A stretch of 64,000 nucleotides of DNA. Origin: Verrucomicrobiales bacterium. GTDB taxonomy: Bacteria > Verrucomicrobiota > Verrucomicrobiia > Verrucomicrobiales > DEV007. This document shows, in pieces, positions 15,486 through 24,766 of the stretch. The stretch lies in the NCBI GenBank assembly GCA_002698785.1, contig PAAG01000059.1, positions 496,001 to 560,000 on the forward strand, read 5' to 3'. The notes under the pieces are model-generated. The model made no database searches. It worked only from the letters and a program-made list of their open reading frames with translations, and was not told the origin of the DNA. The position numbers and the translations under genes were made by a program. Within the stretch, counting starts at the first letter, position 1; the number at the start of each line of letters is the position of its first letter.

Positions 15486-18428
15486 TCAAAAGGCGGCCGG
15501 CAAGGGAGGTAGGACGATTTTCTTGAAAATAAAAATCGTCTTTCCACGATCTTTGATCACCCCGTTCGCTGTCGAGAACAAGGCTGGCCTGCTCACCTCT
15601 CTCACATTTCGATCCCGAAATGGTCGTGGGATCACTCGCACTAGAAAGTCCACAGATTGTCCCGGCGCAATCTCATCCGTCACATATTTCCCTCTACCAA
15701 CACGAGCCGTGATATTTTTTCGTCCTCCTGTTAGTGTCATATATTTGTATCGTGCATTTCGACTTTTCCGCTTTCCTTTCAAACGAAACGCCTCCGACGC
15801 ATTACCATCATTTTCTGCACGCAAAAAGAATCTCCCTGACCTCAGTTTCCGATCTCGGACCCTTTGCCCTCTTCCGCTGGAGTTGTAGACATTGTCTCCT
15901 TTCATTCTCCCCCTCTTCAATCCGACCAAAAGGTCAGGCCGAATGAACTGAACAAGGAATACCTGCTTGGAAAACTGAAAGGCGGATCCCCCACCGTAGT
16001 AGTTTCCGCTCCCGATGCGACGACCACTAGCCCGTAGCAAAACGCTCTCATCTTGTGGCAAATCCTGTTCGACCAGTTCCCAGTCCGCAGATCCACTCAC
16101 TCGGGTCGCAAATCCAAGGGAAGACCATGAAATCCCCCCATCAGTAGACAACTCAAACTCCACCAGATCACTGACAGGGCTGGCACCGCCCAGATTCAAC
16201 TGCACTGTTCGATTGGAATCAGTGAGTGAGATATTGCGAACCGCTCCTACGTTAGTGACCTGTGCGATGCGGCTTCTCGCTGTGCCACCGACGTTGGCAA
16301 ACTGCCCACCAAAAAGGACCTTTCCATCCGTCCGAACCGCAACACCTTGAACGATACCATCAGCATTCGGATCGAAGTCCACATCTGCCGCGCCCGTAGA
16401 ATCGACCTTGGCGATGTAGTTGCGCGCCTCACCTCCGGCTGTCGTAAAGTCACCACCTACGATGATGTTACCATCGGCCTGAAGAGCCAGCGAGTACACC
16501 GGCCCGTTAGCACTGGAAGAAAATGATCCATCCAGCGTTCCATCGGGGTCAAGCCTGCCTAACCGAGTTACAGAAGATCCGGCGAGAGTCGTAAAATTCC
16601 CACCTACTAGAATCTGCCCATCAGGCTGGATGCAAATGCAATGGACAGCTCCACCCGCTGTCCCAGGGTTAAAAGATGTGTCGAGCGATCCGTCGCTATT
16701 GAGACGCGCCAGCCCCGCACGAGCGACTTCACCCACAGAAGTGAACGCCCCACCGATCAGAATGCTTCCATCATCCTCCAATGCGATAGCAAAGACATCT
16801 CCCCCTTCAACGTTCGGATCAAAATTCGCATCCACTGTTCCCGAAGAATCAAACCGTGCCATGCGGTTTCGATCGGTCGGCCCATCTCCAACCTGCAAAA
16901 ATGCTCCGCCAGCCAGGATGTCTCCGTCCGCTTCGACTGCAACAGCATACACCGTATCGCTCACGTCAGGATCAAAGCCGTTGTCCAGAGTCCCAAGTGA
17001 AGAGAATCGAGCGAGTCGATTCCGAGCCGTCCCATCCAGATCCGTAAACGCACCGCCTACGATGACTCCGCCATTATTGTCCAACCCAAAGGCAAAGACC
17101 TCCGCATCTGCATTGGGATTGAAAAAAGTATCCACCTCTCCGGAAGGACTCAGCCTTGCCGCGCGATTTCGGGCCTCGCCACCGATCATGGTAAACGATC
17201 CACCGACGAGAATCTGACCATCTGCTTGGATAGCGAGAGAATAAACAGTGTCATCTGCTCCAGGATCGAAATTCTGCTCCAACGAACCATCCGCGGTGAA
17301 GCGGGCAACTCGATCCCTTGGAATATCCCCCGCACCCGCGGTCGTAAATGCCCCGGCCGCCAGAATTTTTCCGTCGGACTGTTCAAACACTGAAAGACAA
17401 TTCCCATTCAGATTCGGGTTAAAAGAAGTATCGACAACATCAGTCGAAAGAACCTTACCTAGTCTCCCGATCATCTGCCCTCCAAAGGTGGAAAACTCTC
17501 CAGCAATCAGAACACCTCCGTCCTGCTGAACGAAAATGTCCCTGACCACCCCGTTTGGGTCAGGCGCAAATCCCACGTCGACAGTACCGCTTGAGGAAAC
17601 TCGCGCCACATTGTCAATCGAAGCTCCACCAACACTCGCAAACGTTCCGCCAAAGAGAACACCCCCATCTGTCTCGACTGCTATTGTCCTGATCAACGAT
17701 CCTGCAACGTCAGGATCGAATCCAGTATCTGCCGTCCCATTCGCATTCAAACGAGCCAGAAGTTCAATTCCTCCCGAGCCGACGTCGCTGAAAGTGCCGC
17801 CGACGAGAATCTTGCCATCGGATTGCACTTCGATCGCATAGACAGTGTTGTCCGCATCAGGATCAAAAGTAGCATCGAGAGTGCCATCCGCATTCAATCG
17901 GGCGATTCGGCTGCGCGCTGTAAGATCCGCACTTACCGTCGAGAAAGTTCCGCCAATCAGAATCTGCCCATCATCTTCCAGCGCAAGAGCCAGAACAGAG
18001 CTACTCACATTCGGATCGAAAGCCATATCGACTGTCCCGTCTTCATTCAGCCTCGCGACCCGGTTACGCGGCTCGCCTCCCACATCAGTGAACGAGCCAG
18101 CGATGACAATTTTCCCATCCGGCTGGACCAACATCGCGGCAATCGCTCCCCCAGCTTGTGGGTCGAATGTGGTATCGAGAGAGCCGTCAGTGTTTAGCCG
18201 AGCAATTCGACCACGGTTCACTCCCTCAACTTGGGTAAAGGTACCGGCGATCAAAATTTGGCCCGAATCCAGTTCAATAACTATATCCACACTTCCGTTA
18301 TCGACCTCGGGAGCAAAGCCATCGACCGGGTCTCCAATTGCGCGCAGATCAGTGGCGACACCCAATAGTCCAAAGAAGGCAACCAGCAGAAAAATCGTTC
18401 GAATAGAGAAAAAATATAAAGATTTCAT
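15486..18428 (-). CDS. Secreted delta-60 repeat protein with Lys/Arg-rich C-terminal module
   Basis: A 980-residue secreted protein with a signal peptide (hydrophobic segment about 8-30). I count 14 delta-60 repeats (TIGR02608) between residues about 35 and 740, each with a core like PDGKIVIAGSFTDVGG followed by RVARLNEDGTVD and FDP; 50-55 residues per unit, probably beta-propeller blades. Residues about 745-829 look like a beta-sandwich (FELSTDGGISW). Residues 830-980 (DNA 15489-15941) form a basic module (GDNVYNSSGRG, RAENDGN, GGRKNITARVGRGKY) that recurs in the secreted protein at 61845-62900. Function unknown; probably adhesion or cell-surface binding. Confidence 0.88.
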   Translation of the reverse strand: MKSLYFFSIRTIFLLVAFFGLLGVATDLRAIGDPVDGFAPEVDNGSVDIVIELDSGQILIAGTFTQVEGVNRGRIARLNTDGSLDTTFDPQAGGAIAAMLVQPDGKIVIAGSFTDVGGEPRNRVARLNEDGTVDMAFDPNVSSSVLALALEDDGQILIGGTFSTVSADLTARSRIARLNADGTLDATFDPDADNTVYAIEVQSDGKILVGGTFSDVGSGGIELLARLNANGTADTGFDPDVAGSLIRTIAVETDGGVLFGGTFASVGGASIDNVARVSSSGTVDVGFAPDPNGVVRDIFVQQDGGVLIAGEFSTFGGQMIGRLGKVLSTDVVDTSFNPNLNGNCLSVFEQSDGKILAAGAFTTAGAGDIPRDRVARFTADGSLEQNFDPGADDTVYSLAIQADGQILVGGSFTMIGGEARNRAARLSPSGEVDTFFNPNADAEVFAFGLDNNGGVIVGGAFTDLDGTARNRLARFSSLGTLDNGFDPDVSDTVYAVAVEADGDILAGGAFLQVGDGPTDRNRMARFDSSGTVDANFDPNVEGGDVFAIALEDDGSILIGGAFTSVGEVARAGLARLNSDGSLDTSFNPGTAGGAVHCICIQPDGQILVGGNFTTLAGSSVTRLGRLDPDGTLDGSFSSSANGPVYSLALQADGNIIVGGDFTTAGGEARNYIAKVDSTGAADVDFDPNADGIVQGVAVRTDGKVLFGGQFANVGGTARSRIAQVTNVGAVRNISLTDSNRTVQLNLGGASPVSDLVEFELSTDGGISWSSLGFATRVSGSADWELVEQDLPQDESVLLRASGRRIGSGNYYGGGSAFQFSKQVFLVQFIRPDLLVGLKRGRMKGDNVYNSSGRGQRVRDRKLRSGRFFLRAENDGNASEAFRLKGKRKSRNARYKYMTLTGGRKNITARVGRGKYVTDEIAPGQSVDFLVRVIPRPFRDRNVREVSRPALFSTANGVIKDRGKTIFIFKKIVLPPLPAAF

Positions 18429-18565
18429 CGTAAGTGGGGGTGCCTACCATTGTCGCGACTCTCGAAAATGCGACGAATTTCCTTCACGTGCCCCTTTCTC
18501 ACCCGGCAAGAGAGACCTGATCCACACTTGCCGCAGACTCGTAACCTTTGAAAATGGACGGATAC

Positions 18566-18946
18566 ATGGACCAGAGTAACATCGTAAAAGCCTCAACTGC
18601 ACTTCGCGCTCGCTTGGAGCGTTTGAAGGAGGTGGTCAAAGATTTGCCGGAAGCAGTAAAACAGGATGCGCTCCCCAAAACGGAACGCATGGAAACCATG
18701 ATGTCGGCTCTTGAGCGTGACGTTGAAGAAATCAGTGACGACAAGGGCGCCGACCAGCTCACAACACGTGAACTCGCGAGCCAAGTAGAATTCGAACTTC
18801 AAAATCTCGAGGACGAGATCAAGGCCTTGAGCCTTGGCAACCCGACAACCGTCGACGCCGCGCTGGATGCATCGCTCCACGCAGTCGAGAAAGCGGGAAA
18901 TGCTCTGCGAAAGCTCACTGGCAAGGTGAAAACTATATCTCGCTAG
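18566..18946 (+). CDS. Small helical (coiled-coil-like) protein, unknown function
   Basis: About 126 residues, highly charged and predicted largely helical (heptad-like RLERLKEVVKDL, SALERDVEEIS, QVEFELQNLEDEIKAL), without Cys, signal peptide or membrane segment. The ATG at 18566 has a GGACGG tract at good distance; an ATG at 18554 and a TTG at 18548 in the same frame lack one. A strong intrinsic terminator follows at 18978-19013, so it is a separate unit from the GAF gene. I do not recognise the family. Confidence 0.7.
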   Translation: MDQSNIVKASTALRARLERLKEVVKDLPEAVKQDALPKTERMETMMSALERDVEEISDDKGADQLTTRELASQVEFELQNLEDEIKALSLGNPTTVDAALDASLHAVEKAGNALRKLTGKVKTISR

Positions 18947-18977
18947 CTAAGTCCGCGCGAAACAACCAAATCACGAG

Positions 18978-19013
18978 AAACCTGCGGAAAAAATCTGCAG
19001 GTTTTCTTTTTTT
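18978..19013 (+). terminator. Intrinsic terminator after the small helical gene
   Basis: The stem AAACCTGC (18978-18985) pairs with GCAGGTTT (18997-19004) across an 11-base A-rich loop and is followed by a run of eleven T with a single C. It lies 31 nt after the stop at 18946 and isolates that gene from the GAF/subtilase cluster. Confidence 0.85.
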
Positions 19014-19090
19014 GCAGAATCCTGGCAACTCCCGTATCTTTTCCCGCTGTAACTGGCGAGAAACGCAATACAAACCAAGGACCCTGCCCT

Positions 19091-19663
19091 GTGATTACCC
19101 CCGATCCCCTTCTTTCGGAACATGCCGCCTCGATCGAAAGATCCCTCGCTACTGCGGCATCAAAAATTGGGCCAACCGAATTCGGAGGTCTGATTGGAGA
19201 TCCGGGAATGTCCGTAATTCGTTCTGCCATGGACTGCTTAAAGGCGGACTCCATGTCGATCTGGCTTGCGAATAAAGACCAGACCCATCTCGTGGTCACC
19301 CACAGCGAGCCCGATAGGGACTTCATCGGTTACGAACAACCGATCACCGAGGGGCTCATCAGTCTTGCTTTTGCTTCCGAGCAGTGCCTTTGCGAGAATC
19401 AGGTATATTTGAATGCCGACCATTCCAAGAAGGCAGATCAGGCAATGAGCCAGATCACATGCGCCCTGATTGCGGCACCATTCTACATCGCCGGAAATCT
19501 GAGAGGGGTCATTAGCTGCGTGCAGTTGAAAGACTCGGTCGACGACCCGGATCCCCCAGGATTCACCGCGCGAAACATGAATCGAATACGCCGACTATCC
19601 ACCGTGATGGAACGGCTCGTTAACTATCGACTGCTAACGACTCTTCTCGATTTGGAAATATGA
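19091..19663 (+). CDS. GAF domain protein
   Basis: A 190-residue cytoplasmic protein starting with GTG. Residues about 35-185 have the GAF pattern: ADSMSIWLANKD, TEGLISLAFASEQCLCEN, ITCALIAAPFYIAGNLRGVISCVQL, and a final long helix. GAF domains bind cyclic nucleotides, tetrapyrroles or other small ligands. No enzyme domain is attached. Four cysteines (in DCLK, CLCE and ITCAL) could give metal or redox sensing, but this is conjecture. Its stop overlaps the ATG of the subtilase (ATGA at 19660-19663), so the two are made together and may act together. Confidence 0.8.
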   Translation: MITPDPLLSEHAASIERSLATAASKIGPTEFGGLIGDPGMSVIRSAMDCLKADSMSIWLANKDQTHLVVTHSEPDRDFIGYEQPITEGLISLAFASEQCLCENQVYLNADHSKKADQAMSQITCALIAAPFYIAGNLRGVISCVQLKDSVDDPDPPGFTARNMNRIRRLSTVMERLVNYRLLTTLLDLEI

Positions 19664-20454
19664 GCGAAGAGAGGTCTGCTGGTTGGCCCACCGTGGAAGA
19701 AGCACGAGAGGCCATGAAGGAGGGGAAAGGAGCCGGGATCAAGGTTGCCGTCATCGATTCCGGGGTAGACGCCACTCATCCCAGGCTGTCAAAGATGCGC
19801 CTCGTAGACTCTGTCGGGTTCGACGAGTCCGGAGGTTCGGTAAACGTCGTGGAAGGTGCAGGCACAGACAGTTATGGTCACGGCACAGCTGTAGCCGACA
19901 TCATTCACCGCCTGGCTCCCGAAGCTGAAATTGGCAGCTTTCGAGTCATCGATGCTCGAAGCCTTTCACGAACTCACCTCATTTGCGCCGGTGTCAACGA
20001 AGCGATCAAACGAGGATATCACGTTCTCAATTGCAGCTTTGGCTGCCGAGGACTCGCAAAATTCATCATGCCCTACAAAGACTGGGCAGATCGCGCCTGG
20101 TTACAGAACATACATGTTGTGGCCGCTTGCAGTAATACGGACAGCAGCGAAGCCGAATGGCCCGCTCATTTCGCTAACGTATTCGGAGTAGATCTCGCAG
20201 ATAGCGAAACAGACGATATTTACTTCAACCCCGATCATATGGTAAACTTCTCGGCACGTGGAGAAAACGTAGAAGTAGCCTGGATGGGCGGGGGTGTTCA
20301 GCTCCAAACCGGAACAAGTTTTGCTGCTCCGTTAATTTCTGCGCATATTTCCAGAATACTGTCCGTCTACCCAAACACCGCTCCCTCGATGATGCACACA
20401 ATACTCTCCAATCTCTCGGAACCCTGGCACCCAGGGCTGAGTCCGGATTGGTGA
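19660..20454 (+). CDS. Leaderless subtilisin-like (S8) serine protease
   Basis: A 264-residue S8 peptidase consisting only of the catalytic domain. The triad is D33 (VAVIDSGVDATHP), H74 (DSYGHGTAVAD) and S220 (QTGTSFAAP), with oxyanion Asn N159 (ACSNTDSS). There is no signal peptide and no I9 propeptide, unlike exported subtilases, so it should act in the cytoplasm, in the manner of intracellular subtilisins. It overlaps the GAF gene and is followed after 42 nt by a transpeptidase with a cytoplasmic N-terminal half, a possible substrate or partner. Confidence 0.87.
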   Translation: MSEERSAGWPTVEEAREAMKEGKGAGIKVAVIDSGVDATHPRLSKMRLVDSVGFDESGGSVNVVEGAGTDSYGHGTAVADIIHRLAPEAEIGSFRVIDARSLSRTHLICAGVNEAIKRGYHVLNCSFGCRGLAKFIMPYKDWADRAWLQNIHVVAACSNTDSSEAEWPAHFANVFGVDLADSETDDIYFNPDHMVNFSARGENVEVAWMGGGVQLQTGTSFAAPLISAHISRILSVYPNTAPSMMHTILSNLSEPWHPGLSPDW

Positions 20455-20496
20455 GTCTCGCTATGACTACAACAACCAAAACATACTGACTGACCC

Positions 20497-21738
20497 ATGA
20501 GTAGCCCAGCCAAGTTCCTAGGACCCGTAGACGAACTCCCAGCAGAAGGAATTGACCTTGAACCAGGAAAACAATCCGAAGTCGACTTCTGTGCGGCAAT
20601 GTTTTCCGACTCGAGTATCGGATTCGACGTCAACATCGATGGCGTAACTGTCGTTTCGAATCCTCACGAAGCTGAGGCATTCCAGCGGTTCGAAATCAAT
20701 GAAAACCGCAAAGAGGGCGAGCCATACGTTCGCTGGTCAGACGATGCCTTCGACATCCACATGCAGGGCCTCTTCCACGACAGGAATGCTTTCAACACAC
20801 TTTCTGATGCGTCCGAGCCAGAAGATTTCGTGCGCCGCTTTCTGGAGGTTCTCTCCTCTTCACTTGATGACCCGGCGATCGGTCACGACGGCCCGACCGT
20901 TCCTCTCATTCGCTGGCAACCCGGCGAAGACGGAAACTCCGCTCGCGTTCAGCTTCTGGGATTCCTTCTCGCTGAAGAAAACCAGTTCGAGCAACTCTGC
21001 AACGAACAGAATCACCAGTTCGGATTTATCTTTGAAGACGCAGAAGTCCAGGCCCATGGCCTTCGTGAAGCAGTGACAGCACTCGCACTTCTCGGCATCA
21101 CGTTAGGAGCAACCACTCAGGCAGAGGCAGGTCTATTCAAAAACCTGAAGAAGCAGCGTGAAGCTCGCGCCGAGAAGATTGCACAGATGCAAGCCGTCCA
21201 ACGGGCTCAGCAGGCCGCGATTCAGCAACAGGCACAGCAGGCTCGCAGCGGCTGGCGCGACGTGCACCAGGACGCCTATGTGAACCAGGCACTCCTCGAT
21301 GCAAACAAAGACGGTGAGAAGAAGATTGTCGTCGATATCGCCCGCCAGCGCGCCTACATGATCGTCGACGGCCAGATTGCGATCGACACGGCTGTATCCA
21401 CCGCTCGTGCGAACAAGCACACACCTCGCGGAACCTTCAAAATCACCGAGCGCATCGCACAGGGAAAAACCTCCACCATCTACGGTTGTGAGATGCCCTA
21501 CTGGCAGCGCCTCGATCAGTCTGCGATCGGCCTTCACATCGGCGACCTTCCCGGGTATCCCGCATCTGCAGGTTGCATTCGCCTTCCTTACAGCATTGCT
21601 CCGGTAATCTTTGCGAACTCCCACAGTGGCCTCGAAGTGAAGGTCGTGGATAACTGGGATCAGCAGGAACTGCATCAGGGCACGCAGCAGCAGGACATCC
21701 TCGTTGCACAGGTCGTGAAGCAGGATTCAAACTCCTGA
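20497..21738 (+). CDS. L,D-transpeptidase (YkuD) with large N-terminal cytoplasmic domain
   Basis: A 413-residue protein. Residues 1-190 are acidic, soluble and of no family I recognise. A single hydrophobic segment (about 191-208, REAVTALALLGITLGATTQAEAG) ends in a signal-peptidase-like AEA. A Gln/Ala-rich, probably helical spacer (about 213-255) leads to a YkuD domain (about 275-395) with catalytic H347 and the motif S357-A-G-C360-I-R. YkuD enzymes make 3-3 peptidoglycan crosslinks or attach proteins. The layout implies a cytoplasmic N-terminal half and a periplasmic enzyme. No start codon with a credible n-region precedes the internal segment, so the fusion appears real. Confidence 0.85.
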   Translation: MSSPAKFLGPVDELPAEGIDLEPGKQSEVDFCAAMFSDSSIGFDVNIDGVTVVSNPHEAEAFQRFEINENRKEGEPYVRWSDDAFDIHMQGLFHDRNAFNTLSDASEPEDFVRRFLEVLSSSLDDPAIGHDGPTVPLIRWQPGEDGNSARVQLLGFLLAEENQFEQLCNEQNHQFGFIFEDAEVQAHGLREAVTALALLGITLGATTQAEAGLFKNLKKQREARAEKIAQMQAVQRAQQAAIQQQAQQARSGWRDVHQDAYVNQALLDANKDGEKKIVVDIARQRAYMIVDGQIAIDTAVSTARANKHTPRGTFKITERIAQGKTSTIYGCEMPYWQRLDQSAIGLHIGDLPGYPASAGCIRLPYSIAPVIFANSHSGLEVKVVDNWDQQELHQGTQQQDILVAQVVKQDSNS

Positions 21739-21770
21739 TATACCAGGCACCAAGAATTTAGACGGGCATA

Positions 21771-23213
21771 GTGAGACAGACTTTCCATCTAGCTCTCGCT
21801 GTGCCCGCTTTCATTGGGCTGGCTGTCGCCGTTTTTCTGACGGTAAAATCGACAAAATCCGACGTCTCGGAAGAGCCTTTCTCAGTTCTGGCAGGAACGT
21901 CCTGGTCAGATATCTTCTCGAAGCTTCCGGCACAAATGCCGGGAAGTTACGATGACGGTGAAGAGATCGACGCCACGCGCGCAGATGACCTCTCCCCGGT
22001 TCAGGCGAAGAAATTCGCGATCAACAATGCATTCATATCCTCCTGCGCCCTACTGGTGTTTGCAGGGCTCATCGGAATTGCCCTGATGAGCATGGCGAAA
22101 TCGTCAGGCGAACCACTTGCATACCCAGCACTCAGAACCACCGCGATGGGAGGAATTGCCATCGTGACCTTTCTCCTTTGGGGATTCTACTTGGCTTTCC
22201 CGGGAGATTTCAATGGATTCGTCCCTTTTCCCACATTCTCACTTCCCGGCGGTATCGATTCCGTCGAATATGGAATGAGCGGCATGAGCGAGTGGACAGA
22301 TCTATTCTACATCGCCACCTATGCAGCCCTTTTCGGAGCACTTCTCGTAAGCTTTTGCAGTTCGGGCATGAAGGCAACTCCGGCTTTTCTCGTCGCCATA
22401 CCGATCACTACCTTCCTACTCCCTTTGGTGATCTCGTGGAAATGGGGTGCGGGCTGGATCGACCAACTGGCGAACAATTTTGATTTCGCGGGCGCAGCAC
22501 TCATCCATTGGCATCTCGGCTCGGTTGCCCTGCTTATCGGCGGAATTCTTTCCATGTTTCTGCGCCAACCGGAAAATTCTGCGCTACTGCAAAAACTCTC
22601 CTCAAAATCACCCACCCATCTTGCTCTCTACGGGTTAGGGATGCTTTTGTATTTTCTCGCAATACTGGGAATGAATGCGGGATCAGTGCTCGCTGCAACT
22701 CCCTCTCTGGTGGCCTGCGTAATTCAGGCAACGATCGCTGGGGCGGCGACCTCGACTGTCCTCGCCGTCGTCTGGTGGGCGGTATTCCATACTCGCAATA
22801 TCATCGAATTCATTGGTATCGGTCTCATGTCCGGCGCAGTCTCCGTTTCTTGCGCAGCCGACAGCATGAGTCTCTCCGATGCCATCGCTATGGGGGTTCT
22901 CTGCGGATTCATTGTCCCCGGAGTCGTGGTCGCAATGGATAAAGTAAAATGGCCAGATCCGCTTGCCGTAGGACCAGTTCACGGCATAGCCGGCGCTATC
23001 TCAGTTCTTGGTGCCGCCTTCGTCTCTATCGAGGACATGGCAGTAACGGCAATCGGACAAATCGTTCTCATCATTGCCACTCCGTTGCTTTCCTTGATGG
23101 CAGCGTTTTTCGTTTTGGTTATCGCCGGAACCTCGAAAAATCTCTTTGTTCGAGATCCCGATTCACAACCAAACCGAACAATACCTCCAAGCCTACCTCC
23201 TCGAGCTTCCTGA
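21771..23213 (+). CDS. Divergent ammonium transporter-like (Amt family) membrane protein
   Basis: A 480-residue protein starting with GTG, with about twelve hydrophobic segments. Amt hallmarks are recognisable but altered: DFAGAALIHWHLGS in place of the usual DFAGG-VVH (pore H168 equivalent retained), and DPLAVGPVHGIAGAISVLG carrying the H318 equivalent. The first helices are poorly conserved and are preceded by a signal-like segment and a soluble acidic stretch of about 60 residues. No GlnK/PII gene is adjacent. It lies 32 nt after the transpeptidase gene. It may transport ammonium or methylammonium, or sense them; its 3' end overlaps the opposite sulfatase by 21 nt. Confidence 0.75.
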   Translation: MRQTFHLALAVPAFIGLAVAVFLTVKSTKSDVSEEPFSVLAGTSWSDIFSKLPAQMPGSYDDGEEIDATRADDLSPVQAKKFAINNAFISSCALLVFAGLIGIALMSMAKSSGEPLAYPALRTTAMGGIAIVTFLLWGFYLAFPGDFNGFVPFPTFSLPGGIDSVEYGMSGMSEWTDLFYIATYAALFGALLVSFCSSGMKATPAFLVAIPITTFLLPLVISWKWGAGWIDQLANNFDFAGAALIHWHLGSVALLIGGILSMFLRQPENSALLQKLSSKSPTHLALYGLGMLLYFLAILGMNAGSVLAATPSLVACVIQATIAGAATSTVLAVVWWAVFHTRNIIEFIGIGLMSGAVSVSCAADSMSLSDAIAMGVLCGFIVPGVVVAMDKVKWPDPLAVGPVHGIAGAISVLGAAFVSIEDMAVTAIGQIVLIIATPLLSLMAAFFVLVIAGTSKNLFVRDPDSQPNRTIPPSLPPRAS

Positions 23214-24728
23214 TTCGATAATCTCAGCGAGGCGTCCCTTCATCTTCTCTGCGATCTCCGGGTGGCTCTCGATCAGGTTTTCCTCCTCACCGGGATCCTG
23301 GTCCAGGTTGAAAAGTTGAAACTGGGGAACGGGCGTGTTTTCCAACAACTTCTCTACGACCAGATTCCGGGTTTTTCCGGAATCATGACGCTGCAGTTTC
23401 CAGTTCCCGGAACGAAACCCGTAATTCCCTCCCTTACCATTGTCCTGTTGGACAAACTCTTCTCGCCCTTTCGCATTTTCTTTCCCAAGAAGAGCACCTG
23501 ACACATCCGCACTATCAAGTGCTGCATCAGCCGGAATTTCCGCTCCGGTAAGTGAAGCAAGACTCGAATAGAGATCGATCGTCGTGACCACCTCGTCCGA
23601 AACTGCCGGATCAATTGTGCCCTTCCAGGTCGCGATAAAAGGAGTCCGAGTTCCCCCTTCGTAAACGCTGTATTTCCCTCCTCGAAATGGACCCGCAGCG
23701 TGATGCTCCCCGACTTTCTCCAGAGCTCCATCAGCATACCCATCATCCATGACTGGACCGTTGTCCGAGCAGAACACAATCAGGGTGTTCTCCGAAAGTT
23801 CCAATCGATCAAGAGTCTTGGATAATTCCCCTACACACCAATCCAACTGGACAATCGAATCCGTCCGGTATCCGTGAGGCGTCGTGCCCTGAAACCTTTC
23901 GTGAGGCATCCGCGGCACATGACAATCGTGCGAAGCAAAGAAGAGGAAGAACGGCTCATCTTTGTTCTCTTCAATCCACTTCATCGACTGTTCAACCCAC
24001 TTATCGGCGAGATCTTCATCGCGAAAGCGTGCCTCTTCACCGCCAGTGTAAAACCCGATTCGACTAATACCATTGTGGATGGTCGCATTGTGACCGTGGG
24101 TCCAATCCATCTTCAATGTGTCGCGATGACTGATTCCAGTGGGATGATCCTCACTCGGCTTCTTCTTGCCGACCCATAGTGGATCATTCGGATCCAGATT
24201 GAGAACACGATGATCCTCCACATAAACCTGGGGCACTCGGTCATTAGTAGTAGGGAGAAGAAAACAATGATCGAAACCAATTTCCAGAGGGCCAGGCTTC
24301 AAATCGCCATTCCAATCAGGACCATCCTCGCCGCCAAGACCTAAGTGCCATTTGCCGATTACCGCTGTCTTATATCCGACCGATTGAAACATCGAAGCAA
24401 TGGTAGGAGTCCCGCCGGGAATGATTGCCGGGCTACTCGGAGGAGCGATTCCTGTTCCCTCTTTACGAAAGGCATAATTACCGGTCAGGAAAGAATATCG
24501 CGTGGGAGTACATGTCGAAGCCGAGCAATATCCACTCGTGAAACGAATCCCCTGCTCCGCGAGCTTATCGATGTTGGGAGTTTCATAGGTCGTCGCACCA
24601 TAACAGGAGACATCGCCATAGCCCAAGTCATCCGCCATGATGACAATCACATTCGGCTTTACTGGCTCTTCGGCCGAGAGTGGAGCCACGCCCAAGGCGA
24701 GAAGAAAGAAAAGGGGGATCTTTTTCAT
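23193..24728 (-). CDS. Secreted arylsulfatase
   Basis: A 511-residue sulfatase with a signal peptide (ending LSAE). Metal-binding MADDLGYGDVSCYG, the canonical formylglycine motif C73-T-P-T-R, GKWHLGLGGEDGPDW, FCSDNGPVMDDGY and GGKYSVYEGGTRTPF are all present, typical of planctomycete/verrucomicrobial N-acetylgalactosamine-6-sulfatase-like enzymes. It is the last gene of a minus-strand series beginning at 28865; the unknown secreted protein gene ends 38 nt upstream. A GGGAG tract lies just before the ATG. Confidence 0.92.
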   Translation of the reverse strand: MKKIPLFFLLALGVAPLSAEEPVKPNVIVIMADDLGYGDVSCYGATTYETPNIDKLAEQGIRFTSGYCSASTCTPTRYSFLTGNYAFRKEGTGIAPPSSPAIIPGGTPTIASMFQSVGYKTAVIGKWHLGLGGEDGPDWNGDLKPGPLEIGFDHCFLLPTTNDRVPQVYVEDHRVLNLDPNDPLWVGKKKPSEDHPTGISHRDTLKMDWTHGHNATIHNGISRIGFYTGGEEARFRDEDLADKWVEQSMKWIEENKDEPFFLFFASHDCHVPRMPHERFQGTTPHGYRTDSIVQLDWCVGELSKTLDRLELSENTLIVFCSDNGPVMDDGYADGALEKVGEHHAAGPFRGGKYSVYEGGTRTPFIATWKGTIDPAVSDEVVTTIDLYSSLASLTGAEIPADAALDSADVSGALLGKENAKGREEFVQQDNGKGGNYGFRSGNWKLQRHDSGKTRNLVVEKLLENTPVPQFQLFNLDQDPGEEENLIESHPEIAEKMKGRLAEIIESGSSRR

Positions 24729-24766
24729 ACTCCCGCAATTTTAGCGAGGAGTTGACCGGAGGCCAG

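Noticed and set aside
16630-18579. Long plus-strand reading frames opposite the delta-60 gene.
   Set aside because: They are mirror frames of a repetitive coding sequence, have Ser/Pro-rich composition and no family features.
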